From Halomonas sp. SSL-5 (GTDB lineage: Bacteria > Pseudomonadota > Gammaproteobacteria > Pseudomonadales > Halomonadaceae), in NCBI RefSeq assembly GCF_030708455.1, contig NZ_JAUYWF010000003.1:248001-312000 (forward strand): a DNA stretch of 64,000 nucleotides, read 5' to 3'. Below, piece after piece: positions 8,606 to 18,996 of this stretch; position 1 is the first letter of the stretch, and the number at the start of each line of letters is the position of its first letter. Under the pieces are notes generated by a model. It did no database searches, had not been told where the DNA came from, and saw only the letters and a list, made by a program, of their open reading frames with translations. Made by a program: the position numbers and the translations under genes.

Positions 8606-8625
8606 GTACAATGAAGGCATTGTAC
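8606..8625. promoter_or_regulatory. Palindromic divergent promoter of orn and rsgA
   Basis: A perfect 8-bp dyad, GTACAATG (8606-8613) and CATTGTAC (8618-8625), presents a TACAAT -10-like hexamer on both strands, at 8607-8612 for orn and 8619-8624 for rsgA. On the minus strand GCGACA lies 18 bases upstream as a possible -35. The plus-strand -35 is weak. The two RNA polymerase sites would overlap, so the genes should compete for initiation (inference). Confidence 0.5.
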
Positions 8626-8685
8626 TCACCCATGACGCCGGCTGTCGCGAGGTTGCGAGCCGGCCCCGCAGGAGAAGGCTTCCCC

Positions 8686-9291
8686 ATGAGTTCGCAAGCG
8701 TCAGCGAAAGACAGCAAGCAGGATCCCCGCAAGCAACGCCTGGTGTGGATCGATCTGGAGATGACCGGGCTGGACCCGGAGAAGGAGAGGATCATCGAGG
8801 TCGCCACCCTGGTCACCGATGCCGAGCTCAACGTGGTCGCCGAGGGGCCGGTGATTGCGGTCAAGCAACCCGATGACCTGCTCGAGGCGATGGACGAGTG
8901 GTGCACGAAGACCCACGGCGAGTCGGGGCTGACCGCGCGGGTGCAGGCCAGCGATATCGACACTGCCGAGGCCGAGCGGCGTACCCTCGAGTTCCTGCGT
9001 GAGCATGTCGACGCCGGCGTCTCGCCGATGTGCGGCAACAGCGTCCATCAGGATCGCCGCTTCCTGGAACGCGAGATGCCCGAGCTGTTGGCCTTCTTCC
9101 ACTACCGCAACCTGGATGTCTCCACTCTCAAGGAGCTGGCGAAGCGCTGGAATCCCGGCGCCATGGCCGGCTTCAAGAAGCGCAACGTGCACCTGGCCAT
9201 GGACGACATCAAGGAGTCCATCGCCGAGCTGGCCCACTACCGCGAGACCTTCCTGCGCCTGCCGGGCCAGTGGAGCGACGAGGAGGAATAA
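8686..9291 (+). CDS. orn: Oligoribonuclease
   Basis: 3'-5' exoribonuclease that degrades 2-5-nt RNAs and pGpG, the linear product of c-di-GMP breakdown. The frame stays open far upstream, but the ATG at 8686 ([11 protein letters not shown], 201 aa) has AGGAGAAGG just before it and suits the family length. DEDDh exonuclease motifs are visible: [12 protein letters not shown] (Exo I), [11 protein letters not shown] (Exo II), and [14 protein letters not shown] (Exo III). Divergent from rsgA. By clearing pGpG it is indirectly relevant to the c-di-GMP-controlled polysaccharide operon at 23.9-33.7 kb. Confidence 0.96.
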   Translation: MSSQASAKDSKQDPRKQRLVWIDLEMTGLDPEKERIIEVATLVTDAELNVVAEGPVIAVKQPDDLLEAMDEWCTKTHGESGLTARVQASDIDTAEAERRTLEFLREHVDAGVSPMCGNSVHQDRRFLEREMPELLAFFHYRNLDVSTLKELAKRWNPGAMAGFKKRNVHLAMDDIKESIAELAHYRETFLRLPGQWSDEEE

Positions 9292-9344
9292 CCGGGCTTC
9301 GCCCGGAGCTGTAAGCCATAAGCTTGAAGCTGTAAGAAAAACCG

Positions 9345-9367
9345 TGTTGCCAGGTTTGGTGGCAACA
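9345..9367 (+). terminator. Hairpin downstream of orn
   Basis: The perfect 8-bp stem TGTTGCCA (9345-9352) and TGGCAACA (9360-9367) follows an AAAAA run and precedes TTCTGAC. It is a plausible orn terminator although the T tract is poor. A similar TGTTGCC/GGCAACA stem occurs at 33992-34009. Confidence 0.4.
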
Positions 9368-9373
9368 TTCTGA

Positions 9374-10550
<1,177 letters not shown>

Positions 10551-10613
10551 GATCGCGGAAACACCGTGCAGGGGGCTTGCGTCACTTGGCGCAAGCCACG
10601 AAGGCTTTACACT

Positions 10614-10637
10614 GTTCGATAAGCGCGTTCATCGAAC
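10614..10637. promoter_or_regulatory. Dyad in queG-nnr intergenic region
   Basis: GTTCGAT (10614-10620) and ATCGAAC (10631-10637) form a perfect 7-bp dyad with a 10-bp spacer, 40 bases before the nnr start. A second inverted repeat, GGCTTGCG (10574-10581) and CGCAAGCC (10590-10597), lies nearer queG. The geometry fits a dimeric regulator operator, but no regulator can be named. Confidence 0.35.
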
Positions 10638-10676
10638 CATCGCCATGATAAAGCATTGCCACCCGGGAGACACCGC

Positions 10677-12194
10677 ATGGCCGACAGCCATCCTGCCGTA
10701 TCGCTGCACCCGCTCTACCGTGCCGAGCAGGTGCGTGAGCTCGACCGGCGGACCATCGCCGGGGGTATCGCGGGTTTCGCCCTGATGCAGCGTGCCAGCG
10801 CTGCCGCCTGGCAGTGCCTCAGGGAGCGCTGGCCCGAGGTGCGCTCGCTGACGGTGCTGTGCGGCGCCGGCAACAACGGCGGAGACGGCCATGTGCTGGC
10901 CGCCCTGGCTGCCGCGGAGGGGCTTGCGGTGCAGCGCATCCTGCTCAAGGAGGTCGACGAGCTGAGTGGCGATGCCCGCCGCGCCGCGGACATGGCAACC
11001 GCAGCCGGCGTCGGTGCCGAGCCCTGGCGTCCCGGCATGGCGTTTTCCGGCCAGCTGCTGGTGGATGCCCTGCTGGGCACCGGTCTCGATGGCGAGGTTC
11101 GCGGCGACTTCCGCGAGGCGATCGCGGCGGTCAACGCGAGCGCCAAGCCGGTGCTGGCCATCGATATCCCCTCTGGATTGCATGCCGACAGCGGCGCGGT
11201 GCTCGGCGAGGCGGTGCGCGCCGCCGCCACCGTGACCTTTATCGGCGACAAGCTGGGCCTGCATACCGGGGCGGCAGCGGATCATGTCGGCGAGCTCGCC
11301 TTTCGGGCGCTCGGCGTGGACGCCCTGGCCGCGGTCGACCTGGTGCCAGCAGCGGAGTTGCTCGACGAGAGCCTGCTGCGGGACTGGCTGCCGGCGCGAC
11401 GGCGCGCCACCCACAAGGGGGACTGTGGCCATGCGCTGATCCTGGGCGGAGCGCCCGGCTTCGGGGGGGCGGCGTTGCTGGCCGCCGAGGCCTGTGGGCG
11501 CCTGGGGGCGGGCAAGGTGAGCCTGGCGACCGCGCTGCAGCACGTTACCGCCAGCCTGGTGCGCCGTCCCGAGGTGATGGTGCATGGCGTCCGCGGTGCC
11601 GGCGATCTCGACGAGTTGCCCACGCTCGCCGATGTGCTGGTGGTGGGGCCGGGCCTGGGACTGGGCAGCTGGGGGCAGGGCTTGCTGCAGGCGGCGCTGG
11701 CTGCCGGCAAGCCGCTGGTGGTGGATGCCGATGGCCTCAACCTGCTGGCCGTGCACTACCCCGGGACACGCCGCGACGACTGGATCCTGACGCCGCACCC
11801 GGGCGAGGCGGCACGCCTGCTGGGCTGCAGCACCGCCGAGGTCGAGGCGGATCGCCCCGCGGCGGCGCGGGCACTGCGCGAACGCTTCGGTGGGGTGATC
11901 ATCCTCAAGGGCGCGGGCAGCCTGATCGCCGGCCCCGGCGGGATGGCCGTCTGCCCCTTCGGCAACCCGGGCATGGCCAGCGGCGGGATGGGCGATGCGC
12001 TCTCCGGGATGCTCGGCGCCCTGCTGGCCCAGGGCGTGCCCCTGGAGAGCGCCGCCCGGCTGGGCGTGCTGGTGCACGCCCGGGCCGCGGATCTCGCCGC
12101 GGCAGAGGCCGGGGAGCGTGGTCTGCTGGCCGGTGATCTGGCATCCTATGCGCGAATTATGGTCAACCCGACAGGGTGTGATGGCGACGTGTGA
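10677..12194 (+). CDS. nnr: Bifunctional NAD(P)H-hydrate epimerase / ADP-dependent NAD(P)H-hydrate dehydratase
   Basis: Repairs hydrated NADH and NADPH. The N-terminal YjeF_N domain epimerises the hydrates (CGAGNNGGDGHVLA, near residue 60). The C-terminal YjeF_C kinase-like domain dehydrates the S form with ADP (KGDCGHALILGGAPGFGGAALLAAEA and GNPGMASGGMGDALSGM). I chose the ATG at 10677 (MADSHPAV, 505 aa), preceded by GGGAGA. The TTG at 10656 is less likely. The tsaE start overlaps the stop as TGATG, so nnr-tsaE-amiB is a coupled operon, as in E. coli and Pseudomonas. Confidence 0.95.
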   Translation: MADSHPAVSLHPLYRAEQVRELDRRTIAGGIAGFALMQRASAAAWQCLRERWPEVRSLTVLCGAGNNGGDGHVLAALAAAEGLAVQRILLKEVDELSGDARRAADMATAAGVGAEPWRPGMAFSGQLLVDALLGTGLDGEVRGDFREAIAAVNASAKPVLAIDIPSGLHADSGAVLGEAVRAAATVTFIGDKLGLHTGAAADHVGELAFRALGVDALAAVDLVPAAELLDESLLRDWLPARRRATHKGDCGHALILGGAPGFGGAALLAAEACGRLGAGKVSLATALQHVTASLVRRPEVMVHGVRGAGDLDELPTLADVLVVGPGLGLGSWGQGLLQAALAAGKPLVVDADGLNLLAVHYPGTRRDDWILTPHPGEAARLLGCSTAEVEADRPAAARALRERFGGVIILKGAGSLIAGPGGMAVCPFGNPGMASGGMGDALSGMLGALLAQGVPLESAARLGVLVHARAADLAAAEAGERGLLAGDLASYARIMVNPTGCDGDV

Positions 12195-12721
12195 TGGCAA
12201 GGGCGAGGACGATGCGGCTGCGACTCGATGACGAAGCGTGCCAGGTGGGCCTGGGCGAATGCCTGGGCCGTGCCCTGGAGGGGCGTGGGCGGGTCTATCT
12301 CGTCGGCGAGCTGGGGGCCGGGAAGACCACCCTGGCCCGGGGCGTGCTGCGTGCCTATGGCCATCGCGGCGCGGTGAAGAGCCCTACCTACACCCTGGTG
12401 GAGCCCTACGAACTCGATGGGGTGCGGGTCTACCACTTCGATCTCTATCGGCTGGGGGACCCCGAGGAGCTGGAGTTCATCGGTGGCCGTGACCTGCTCG
12501 GCGACGACGCCCTGAGCCTGATCGAGTGGCCAGCGCGTGGGGCCGGCTGGCTACCCGAGCCCGACCTGCGCGTCGAGCTCTGCGTGGCGGGCGACGGTCG
12601 CGAGGCCCGGCTGGAGGCACTCAGTGCGCAGGGCCGAGCGGCCCTGGCGCGCCTGGGCGCCATGCCCGACGTCGCCGAATGGCGGCTTTCCGATGACAGC
12701 CACGAGGGGAGCACGGCATGA
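12194..12721 (+). CDS. tsaE: tRNA threonylcarbamoyladenosine biosynthesis ATPase TsaE
   Basis: P-loop ATPase that drives turnover of the TsaBCDE complex making t6A37 in ANN-decoding tRNAs. The Walker A motif is GELGAGKTTLARG. SPTYTLVEPY and VYHFDLYRL are the usual following blocks, and LSLIEWPARG carries the conserved EWP. The ATG at 12194 overlaps the nnr stop. Internal ATG 12212 (MRLRLDDEA) is an alternative closer to the usual N-terminus. The length of 175 aa is slightly over typical (about 155) because of a C-terminal tail. It overlaps amiB by 4 bases. Confidence 0.94.
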   Translation: MARARTMRLRLDDEACQVGLGECLGRALEGRGRVYLVGELGAGKTTLARGVLRAYGHRGAVKSPTYTLVEPYELDGVRVYHFDLYRLGDPEELEFIGGRDLLGDDALSLIEWPARGAGWLPEPDLRVELCVAGDGREARLEALSAQGRAALARLGAMPDVAEWRLSDDSHEGSTA

Positions 12722-14163
12722 GGTTCGCTGCCCTGCATCGTCTGTTTGTCCTGGGGCTGCTGCTGGGCCCGTTGGCCGGGGTCCAGGCCGGCGAGGTCGA
12801 GAACCTGCGCCTGTGGGCGGCACCCGATCATGCGCGCCTGGTGTTCGACCTGGCGTCGCCCACCCGGGCCGAGGTGTTCCCCCTCGACAATCCCCGGCGC
12901 CTGGTGATCGACCTGGATGATAGCCGCATGCAGGCCGATCTCGACGGGCTCGATCTGACCGGCAGCGCCATCAGCCGCATCCGCTCCGGCGTGCGTGACG
13001 GCAGCGGCCTGCGCGTGGTGCTCGACCTGGAGCGCGAGGTGGATCCACGGCACTTCTCCCTGGCGCCCAACGACCAGTACGGCCACCGCCTGGTGGTGGA
13101 TCTGGAGTACCCCGGGGAGAGCGCGGTGGAGGACCCCATCGATCCCATCGAGGCGATGATCCGCGAGCAGGAGATCGCGGCCAAGCGAGCCCAGGCCCAG
13201 GCCGACCACGGCGGCGCGGCCTCGACGCCCGAGCCCGCAGCGGCGGTGCAACGAGCCCAGCCGCATCCACGACGCGATATCATCATCGCCATCGATGCCG
13301 GCCATGGTGGCGAGGACCCCGGCGCCATCGGTCCCGCGGGCACCCGGGAGAAGGACGTGGTGCTGCAGATCGCCCAGCGCCTCCAGCAGCGGGTCAACGC
13401 CACCGAGGGCTTTCGCGCGGTGATGATCCGCGACAGCGATTACTATGTGGGGTTGCGTCAGCGCACGCATATCGCCCGCGAGCAGAAGGCGGACTTCTTC
13501 GTCTCCATCCACGCCGATGCCTTCAACAGCCCGCGGCCCAACGGGAGTTCGGTCTACGCGCTCTCCCAGCGTGGGGCCACCTCCGAGACCGCCCAGTGGC
13601 TGGCCGAGAGCGAGAACCAGGCCGATCTGATCGGCGGCGTGGACGGCAACCTGTCGCTCAAGGACAAGGACGAGGTGCTGCGTGGCGTGCTGCTCGACCT
13701 GACCATGACCGCGACGCTCAACGATTCCCTCTCCATCGGTGGGCAGGTGCTGGATCGCATGGGGCGCGTCAACCGCCTGCACAAGTCGCGGGTGGAGCAG
13801 GCCGGCTTCGTGGTGCTCAAGTCACCGGATATCCCCTCGCTGCTGGTCGAGACCGGCTTCATCTCCAACCCCGAGGAGGAGCGTCGCCTGCGCGACCCCG
13901 GCCACCAGGAGCAGATGGCCCGGGCCATCTTCGCCGGCCTGGAGGAGCATTTTCGCACCAACCCGCCACCGGCCAGCCTGCTGGCCTGGCAGCGCGACAA
14001 CGGACGGCGCACCGTCGGCAACGAGTACAGGATTCAGCCGGGCGATACCCTGTCCGAGATCGCCTCTCGCCACAACGTGCCGGTGGGCCGCCTCAAGCAG
14101 GCCAACGAGCTCAATGGCGACGTGATCCGGGTGGGGCAGGTGTTGCGCATCCCCCGTTCATGA
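12718..14163 (+). CDS. amiB: N-acetylmuramoyl-L-alanine amidase with AMIN and LysM domains
   Basis: Periplasmic zinc amidase that splits septal peptidoglycan during daughter-cell separation. The 481-aa protein has a signal peptide (hydrophobic residues 6-20, then GVQAGEVE). An AMIN domain follows (residues 25-130), then a linker rich in Ala, Gln and Pro, an Amidase_3 domain starting [18 protein letters not shown] (zinc His/Glu) with [10 protein letters not shown] and [13 protein letters not shown], and a C-terminal LysM ([18 protein letters not shown]). The LysM is in the position seen in AmiB. Its start overlaps tsaE by ATGA. mutL follows 16 bases on. Confidence 0.95.
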   Translation: MRFAALHRLFVLGLLLGPLAGVQAGEVENLRLWAAPDHARLVFDLASPTRAEVFPLDNPRRLVIDLDDSRMQADLDGLDLTGSAISRIRSGVRDGSGLRVVLDLEREVDPRHFSLAPNDQYGHRLVVDLEYPGESAVEDPIDPIEAMIREQEIAAKRAQAQADHGGAASTPEPAAAVQRAQPHPRRDIIIAIDAGHGGEDPGAIGPAGTREKDVVLQIAQRLQQRVNATEGFRAVMIRDSDYYVGLRQRTHIAREQKADFFVSIHADAFNSPRPNGSSVYALSQRGATSETAQWLAESENQADLIGGVDGNLSLKDKDEVLRGVLLDLTMTATLNDSLSIGGQVLDRMGRVNRLHKSRVEQAGFVVLKSPDIPSLLVETGFISNPEEERRLRDPGHQEQMARAIFAGLEEHFRTNPPPASLLAWQRDNGRRTVGNEYRIQPGDTLSEIASRHNVPVGRLKQANELNGDVIRVGQVLRIPRS

Positions 14164-14179
14164 CATCCCCTGGAGCCCT

Positions 14180-16123
14180 ATGACCGAACAGCGTCGTATC
14201 CGGATACTCGACCCGCGCCTGGCTAACCAGATCGCCGCCGGCGAGGTGGTCGAGCGACCCGCTTCGGTGGTGAAGGAGCTGGTCGAGAACGCCATCGACG
14301 CCGGCAGTTCACGCATCGAGGTGGAGCTGGAGGCCGGTGGTGCCCGGTTGATCCGGGTGCGTGACGACGGCAGCGGCATCGGCGAGGATGACCTGCCGCT
14401 GGCGCTGTCGCGCCACGCCACCAGCAAGATCGTGTCGCTGGAGGAGCTGGAGGGCGTGGCCAGCCTGGGCTTCCGCGGCGAGGCACTCGCCTCGATCAGT
14501 TCGGTGTCGCGCCTGGAGCTGGTCTCCAACCCCGCGGAGGACCCCACCGCCGGCTGGCGGGTGGTGGCGGAGGGCCGCAACATGGAGCCCCGCGTCTCCC
14601 CGGCGCCGCACCCCCGCGGCACCTCGGTAACGGTGCGTGACCTGTTCTTCAATACGCCGGCCCGACGCAAGTTCCTGCGTACCGAGAAGACCGAGTTCGG
14701 CCATGTCGAGGAGGCCTTCCGCCGCCAGGCGCTATCGCGCTACGACATCGGCTGGACCCTGCGTCATAACCACAAGACCGTCCATCAGCTGCGCCCCGGA
14801 GAAGATGTGGCCAGTCGCGAGCGGCGCATCGCCGCGCTGCTCGGCAAGGCGTTCCTCGAGCACGCCCTGCACCTGGACCTCGAGGCCTCGGGCCTGCGCC
14901 TGTGGGGCTGGGTCGGCCTGCCCACCCACTCCCGAGCCCAGGCCGACCAGCAATACTTCTTCGTCAACGGCCGCGTGGTGCGCGACCGCCTGGTGGCCCA
15001 TGCCGTTCGTCAGGCCTACCGTGACGTGCTCTTCCACGGCCGCCACCCGGTGTTCGTCCTCTACCTGGAAGTCGACCCGTCGGTGGTCGATGTCAATGTC
15101 CACCCCACCAAGCATGAGGTTCGCTTCCGCGACGGGCGCCTGGTCCACGACTTCCTCTTCTCCAGCCTGCACCGGGCGCTGGGCGAGGCGCGGGCCGGCC
15201 AACCAGGCGTCGGGCCCGCCGAAGAGGCGGGTGAGGGGGGCGACGAGGGCAACGACGCTGGCGCCTCGCCGCAGCGGGTGGCCGAGGCCGCCGGGCGCTG
15301 GCAGCAGCAGCCCATGTCGCTGCCGAATCGCGAGGAGGGGGGCAAGGTGACGCCCGACAGGGTGCGGGCCTTCATGGAGGGCTACCGCCACCTGCATCCG
15401 AACCACGAGGAGACCCTGCTCACGCCCCAGCCCGCGGCGCCCGGCGCCGGGGGGGCCGCGGCCGGCCTGGCCCTGGCCGAGCGCCAGGCGTCGCAGGCCT
15501 CGCCGCGTGTGACGCTGCCCGAACAGGATGACACCCGGGCGCCGCCGCTGGGCTACGCCGTGGCGCAGCTGCACGGGGTCTATATCCTCTCCCAGAGCGA
15601 GCGCGGCCTGATCCTGGTGGACATGCACGCCGCCCACGAGCGTATCGTCTACGAGCGCATGAAGACCCAGGTCCATGGCGGTCGCCTCGAGGCCCAGCCG
15701 CTGCTGGTGCCGGTCTCGCTGGCGGCCAGCCCAGCGGAAGTGGCCACCGCGGAGAGCGAGCGCGAGGCCTTCGCTCGGCTGGGGGTCGAGCTCGATGTCG
15801 CCGGCCCCGAGACCCTGCTGGTGCGCCAGGTACCGGTGCTGCTGGCCGATGCCGACGTGGAGCCGCTGGTGCGTGAGATGCTCGCCGACCTCGAGCGCTA
15901 CGGGCGCTCCGACCGCCTCGAGGCGCATATCAACGAGCTGCTCTCCACCATGGCCTGCCACGGCAGCGTGCGTGCCAATCGCCGCCTGACCCTGGCGGAG
16001 ATGAACGCCCTGCTGCGCGACATGGAGCGCACCGAACGCAGCGGCCAGTGCAATCACGGCCGCCCCACCTGGACCGAGATGAGCATGCAGCAGCTCGACC
16101 GCCTCTTCATGCGCGGGCAGTAG
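14180..16123 (+). CDS. mutL: DNA mismatch repair protein MutL (endonuclease-type)
   Basis: ATPase that couples MutS mismatch recognition to strand removal. The N-terminal GHKL domain shows [32 protein letters not shown] and [13 protein letters not shown]. An acidic/Pro-rich linker (about residues 335-455) precedes the C-terminal dimerisation domain. That domain retains the nuclease signature [12 protein letters not shown] (Asp481, His483, Glu487, Glu492) plus ACHGSVRA and GQCNHGRPT, in contrast to E. coli MutL, which has lost it. The 647-aa length fits Pseudomonas-type MutL. It belongs to the amiB-mutL-miaA block. Confidence 0.97.
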   Translation: MTEQRRIRILDPRLANQIAAGEVVERPASVVKELVENAIDAGSSRIEVELEAGGARLIRVRDDGSGIGEDDLPLALSRHATSKIVSLEELEGVASLGFRGEALASISSVSRLELVSNPAEDPTAGWRVVAEGRNMEPRVSPAPHPRGTSVTVRDLFFNTPARRKFLRTEKTEFGHVEEAFRRQALSRYDIGWTLRHNHKTVHQLRPGEDVASRERRIAALLGKAFLEHALHLDLEASGLRLWGWVGLPTHSRAQADQQYFFVNGRVVRDRLVAHAVRQAYRDVLFHGRHPVFVLYLEVDPSVVDVNVHPTKHEVRFRDGRLVHDFLFSSLHRALGEARAGQPGVGPAEEAGEGGDEGNDAGASPQRVAEAAGRWQQQPMSLPNREEGGKVTPDRVRAFMEGYRHLHPNHEETLLTPQPAAPGAGGAAAGLALAERQASQASPRVTLPEQDDTRAPPLGYAVAQLHGVYILSQSERGLILVDMHAAHERIVYERMKTQVHGGRLEAQPLLVPVSLAASPAEVATAESEREAFARLGVELDVAGPETLLVRQVPVLLADADVEPLVREMLADLERYGRSDRLEAHINELLSTMACHGSVRANRRLTLAEMNALLRDMERTERSGQCNHGRPTWTEMSMQQLDRLFMRGQ

Positions 16124-16151
16124 AGAACGATAGCCACCCCTGCGGCGAGAA

Positions 16152-16250
16152 GCGCCGGGGGCAGGCCGAAGAGGAGGTCCTACGCCATGGACGGCGTCGG
16201 TAGCGCCCAGGGATGGGTTCACAGCGCCTCCTCGCAGGCCTGTCCCCGGG
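16152..16250. repeat. Structured interspersed repeat, copy 2
   Basis: The copy between mutL and miaA. The outer arm GGGGGCAGGCC (16157-16167) pairs with GGCCTGTCCCC (16237-16247) through one G-U. The inner arm GAGGAGG (16171-16177) pairs with CCTCCTC (16227-16233). The small hairpin is ACGCC...GGCGT. The segment TAGCGCCCAGGGATGGGTTC is identical to copy 1. Its insertion inside the mutL-miaA operon means it is probably transcribed. Confidence 0.75.
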
Positions 16251-16291
16251 TAAGCGACTCGGCGCTTTCCCTGAGAGAGTCCGAGAATTTC

Positions 16292-17230
16292 ATGCCCGAT
16301 TCGCGTCCCCCCGCCATCCTGCTGATGGGCCCCACCGCCGCCGGCAAGACCGACCTCGCCATCGAGCTCCACGAACGCCTGGGCGTGGAGCTGATCAGCG
16401 TCGACTCGGCCATGGTCTACCGTGGCATGGACATCGGCAGCGCCAAGCCCTCCGCCGAGGAGCTGGCCCGCGCGCCGCACCGGCTGATCGATATCCGTGA
16501 CCCGGCCGAGCCCTACTCGGCGGCCGACTTCCGCGAGGATGCGCTGCGCGAGATGCGCGAGATCAGCGCCGCCGGCCGGGTGCCGCTGCTGGTGGGCGGC
16601 ACCATGATGTATCTTCGCCAGCTGCTCTTCGGGGTCGCCAACCTGCCGAGTGCCGACCCGGTGGTGCGTGCCGGGCTCGAGGCCGAGCTCGAGGAGCGCG
16701 GCATGGCCGCCCTGCATCAGGAGCTCGGCCGCATCGACCCCGCCTCGGCGGCGCGCATCCACCCCAACGACCCCCAGCGTCTGCTGCGTGCCCTGGAGGT
16801 CTTTCGCATCAGCGGGCGCCCCCTCAGCGAGCTGTGGGCCGAACAGCGCCCGGAAACCTTTCCCTGGCGTACGCTGTCGATAGGGCTCGCACCCGGCGAG
16901 CGGCGCGTGCTGCACACGCGTATCGCCACGCGCTTCGCGGCCATGCTCGAGGGCGGCCTGATCGAGGAGGTCGCCGCGCTGCGTTCGCGTGGCGATGTGA
17001 CGCCGACACTGCCCGCGATGAAGAGCGTAGGGTATCGTCAGGTATGGGAGTACCTCGAGGGCGAGGTCGACCGCGCCGGACTCGCGCAGCGCGGCATCGT
17101 GGCGACCCGGCAGCTGGCCAAGCGGCAGTTGACCTGGATGCGCAGCTGGGAGGCGCTGCACTGGGTGGATACTCAGGGCGACGACCCCCGGGCCCGGGTG
17201 CTGAAACTCGTGCGCCATTTCGGCACTTAG
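16292..17230 (+). CDS. miaA: tRNA dimethylallyltransferase
   Basis: Adds a dimethylallyl group to A37 of tRNAs reading UNN codons, the first step toward ms2i6A. The 312-aa protein starts at the ATG at 16292 ([26 protein letters not shown]). The frame extends 35 codons further upstream through the structured repeat, but that part is not homologous to MiaA. The P-loop [34 protein letters not shown] and the substrate-channel [19 protein letters not shown] are all present. Upstream of hfq, as in E. coli and Pseudomonas. Confidence 0.97.
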   Translation: MPDSRPPAILLMGPTAAGKTDLAIELHERLGVELISVDSAMVYRGMDIGSAKPSAEELARAPHRLIDIRDPAEPYSAADFREDALREMREISAAGRVPLLVGGTMMYLRQLLFGVANLPSADPVVRAGLEAELEERGMAALHQELGRIDPASAARIHPNDPQRLLRALEVFRISGRPLSELWAEQRPETFPWRTLSIGLAPGERRVLHTRIATRFAAMLEGGLIEEVAALRSRGDVTPTLPAMKSVGYRQVWEYLEGEVDRAGLAQRGIVATRQLAKRQLTWMRSWEALHWVDTQGDDPRARVLKLVRHFGT

Positions 17231-17332
17231 CGTAAGATACGGTGTTTCCTAGGCCGCTGGCCGGGCCGCTTGAAAAGGCCCCCGCAAACCCCAACAACCC
17301 AACCCCAGAGACACATCCAGGGAGAGAAAAAA

Positions 17333-17581
17333 ATGTCCAAAGGGCAGTCGCTTCAAGATCCGTACCTGAACATCCTGCGCAAGGAGCGTATCCCGGTATC
17401 GATCTTCCTGGTCAACGGCATCAAGCTGCAGGGCCAGATCGAGTCCTTCGACCAGTTCGTCATCCTGCTGCGCAACACCGTCAGCCAGATGGTCTACAAG
17501 CACGCCATTTCCACCGTGGTCCCGTCGCGCAACGTGCGACTGCCGGCCCAGGATCCTGCCGCGCCGCAGGAAGATGAGTGA
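17333..17581 (+). CDS. hfq: RNA chaperone Hfq
   Basis: Hexameric Sm-like protein that pairs small RNAs with mRNAs. The 82-aa chain carries the canonical core [21 protein letters not shown] (residues 5-25, proximal face) and [14 protein letters not shown] (Sm2, YKH). The short acidic C-terminus [11 protein letters not shown] resembles the abbreviated tail of Pseudomonas Hfq, not the long tail of E. coli. The ATG at 17333 has GGGAGA upstream. hflX begins 8 bases after the stop. Confidence 0.98.
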   Translation: MSKGQSLQDPYLNILRKERIPVSIFLVNGIKLQGQIESFDQFVILLRNTVSQMVYKHAISTVVPSRNVRLPAQDPAAPQEDE

Positions 17582-17589
17582 GGTAGTGA

Positions 17590-18912
17590 TTGTTTTTTGA
17601 ACGCCCCGACGCCGGTGAGACGGCGGTCCTCGTCCATATGGACTTCCAGGACGAAAAGGAGCGCGAGGATCCGGGTGAACTCCTGGAGCTCGTGCGTTCG
17701 GCCGGTGCCGTGCCGGCCACCCTGCTGACCGGCAGCCGCAAGCGTCCCGACTCGCGCACCTTCGTGGGCTCCGGCAAGCTCGAGGAGCTGCGCGAGGCGC
17801 TCGGCGTCCATGGCGCCGAGCTGGTGATCTTCAATCATGGCCTGAGCCCCTCCCAGCAGCGCAACCTCGAGCGCGAGCTCAAGTGTCGCGTGATCGATCG
17901 CACCGGCCTGATCCTCGATATCTTCGCCCAGCGGGCGCGTACCCATGAGGGCAAGCTGCAGGTGGAGCTGGCCCAGCTGGAGTACATGTCGACCCGCCTG
18001 GTGCGGGGCTGGACCCACCTGGAGCGCCAGAAGGGCGGTATCGGCCTGCGTGGCCCCGGCGAGACCCAGCTGGAAACCGACCGGCGGTTGCTGCGTGGGC
18101 GCATCAAGGCGATCCACAAGCGCCTCGACAAGGTGCGTACCCAGCGCGATCAGAACCGTCGCTCCCGGGCCCGCGCCGAGATCCCCAGCGTCTCGCTGGT
18201 GGGCTATACCAACGCCGGCAAGTCAACGCTGTTCAACGCCCTTACCGCATCGAAGGTCTATGCGGCCGACCAGCTCTTCGCTACCCTCGACCCAACGTTG
18301 CGGCGCCTGGAGATAGAGGACGTGGGGCCGGTGGTGATGGCCGACACCGTGGGCTTCATTCGCCACCTGCCGCATAAGCTGGTGGAGGCTTTCCAGGCGA
18401 CCCTGCAGGAGGCCGCCGAGGCCAGCCTGCTGGTGCACGTCATCGATGCCGCCGACCCCGACCGCGAGCTCAACGTGGAGCAGGTCGAGACGGTGCTCGA
18501 TGAGATCGGCGCCCTGGAGGTGCCGACGCTCAGGGTAATGAACAAGATCGACCTGCTCGACAGCGCCCCTCGCATCGAACGCGATGGCGAGGGCCGCCCC
18601 GAGGCGGTGTGGCTCTCGGCCCGGGAGGGCAAGGGGCTCGAGCTGCTGGAGCAGGCGCTGTCGGAGTGCCTGGCCGATGACGTCATCGACTTCTCGTTGA
18701 CCCTGGAGCCCGAGCAGGGTCGCCTGCGCGCCGGCCTGCACGAGTTGGGCGCGGTGCGCGAGGAGCGCTTCGACGAGGATGGCCAGACACGCCTGCAGGT
18801 GCGCCTGCCGCGTCGCGACTTCCTGCAGCTGATGGCGCGGCTCGGCGAGCGGGCCGACGATTACCTGCCGGCGGCCCTCAGTGGGCGTGAGGCGTGGGAG
18901 GAGTCCCCGTAG
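17590..18912 (+). CDS. hflX: GTPase HflX
   Basis: Ribosome-associated GTPase that splits stalled or heat-damaged 70S ribosomes. The start is a TTG at 17590 (MFFERPDAGETAVLVH), aligning with the E. coli start MFDRYDAGEQAVLVH and preceded by GAGG at good spacing. The N-terminal domain contains RKRPDSRTFVGSGKLEEL and the glycine-rich linker GGIGLRGPGETQLETDRR. The G domain has GYTNAGKSTLFNAL (G1), ADTVGF (G3) and NKID (G4). At 440 aa it is close to the family size. It is in the hfq-hflX-hflK-hflC order. Confidence 0.96.
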   Translation: MFFERPDAGETAVLVHMDFQDEKEREDPGELLELVRSAGAVPATLLTGSRKRPDSRTFVGSGKLEELREALGVHGAELVIFNHGLSPSQQRNLERELKCRVIDRTGLILDIFAQRARTHEGKLQVELAQLEYMSTRLVRGWTHLERQKGGIGLRGPGETQLETDRRLLRGRIKAIHKRLDKVRTQRDQNRRSRARAEIPSVSLVGYTNAGKSTLFNALTASKVYAADQLFATLDPTLRRLEIEDVGPVVMADTVGFIRHLPHKLVEAFQATLQEAAEASLLVHVIDAADPDRELNVEQVETVLDEIGALEVPTLRVMNKIDLLDSAPRIERDGEGRPEAVWLSAREGKGLELLEQALSECLADDVIDFSLTLEPEQGRLRAGLHELGAVREERFDEDGQTRLQVRLPRRDFLQLMARLGERADDYLPAALSGREAWEESP

Positions 18913-18996
18913 GCGGGGCATGGACAAGACAGGATCGCAACCGAGGCCCCGGCCGGCATCTCCGGTCGGGGCAGCAACGCATAGTGGAGAAGACCT

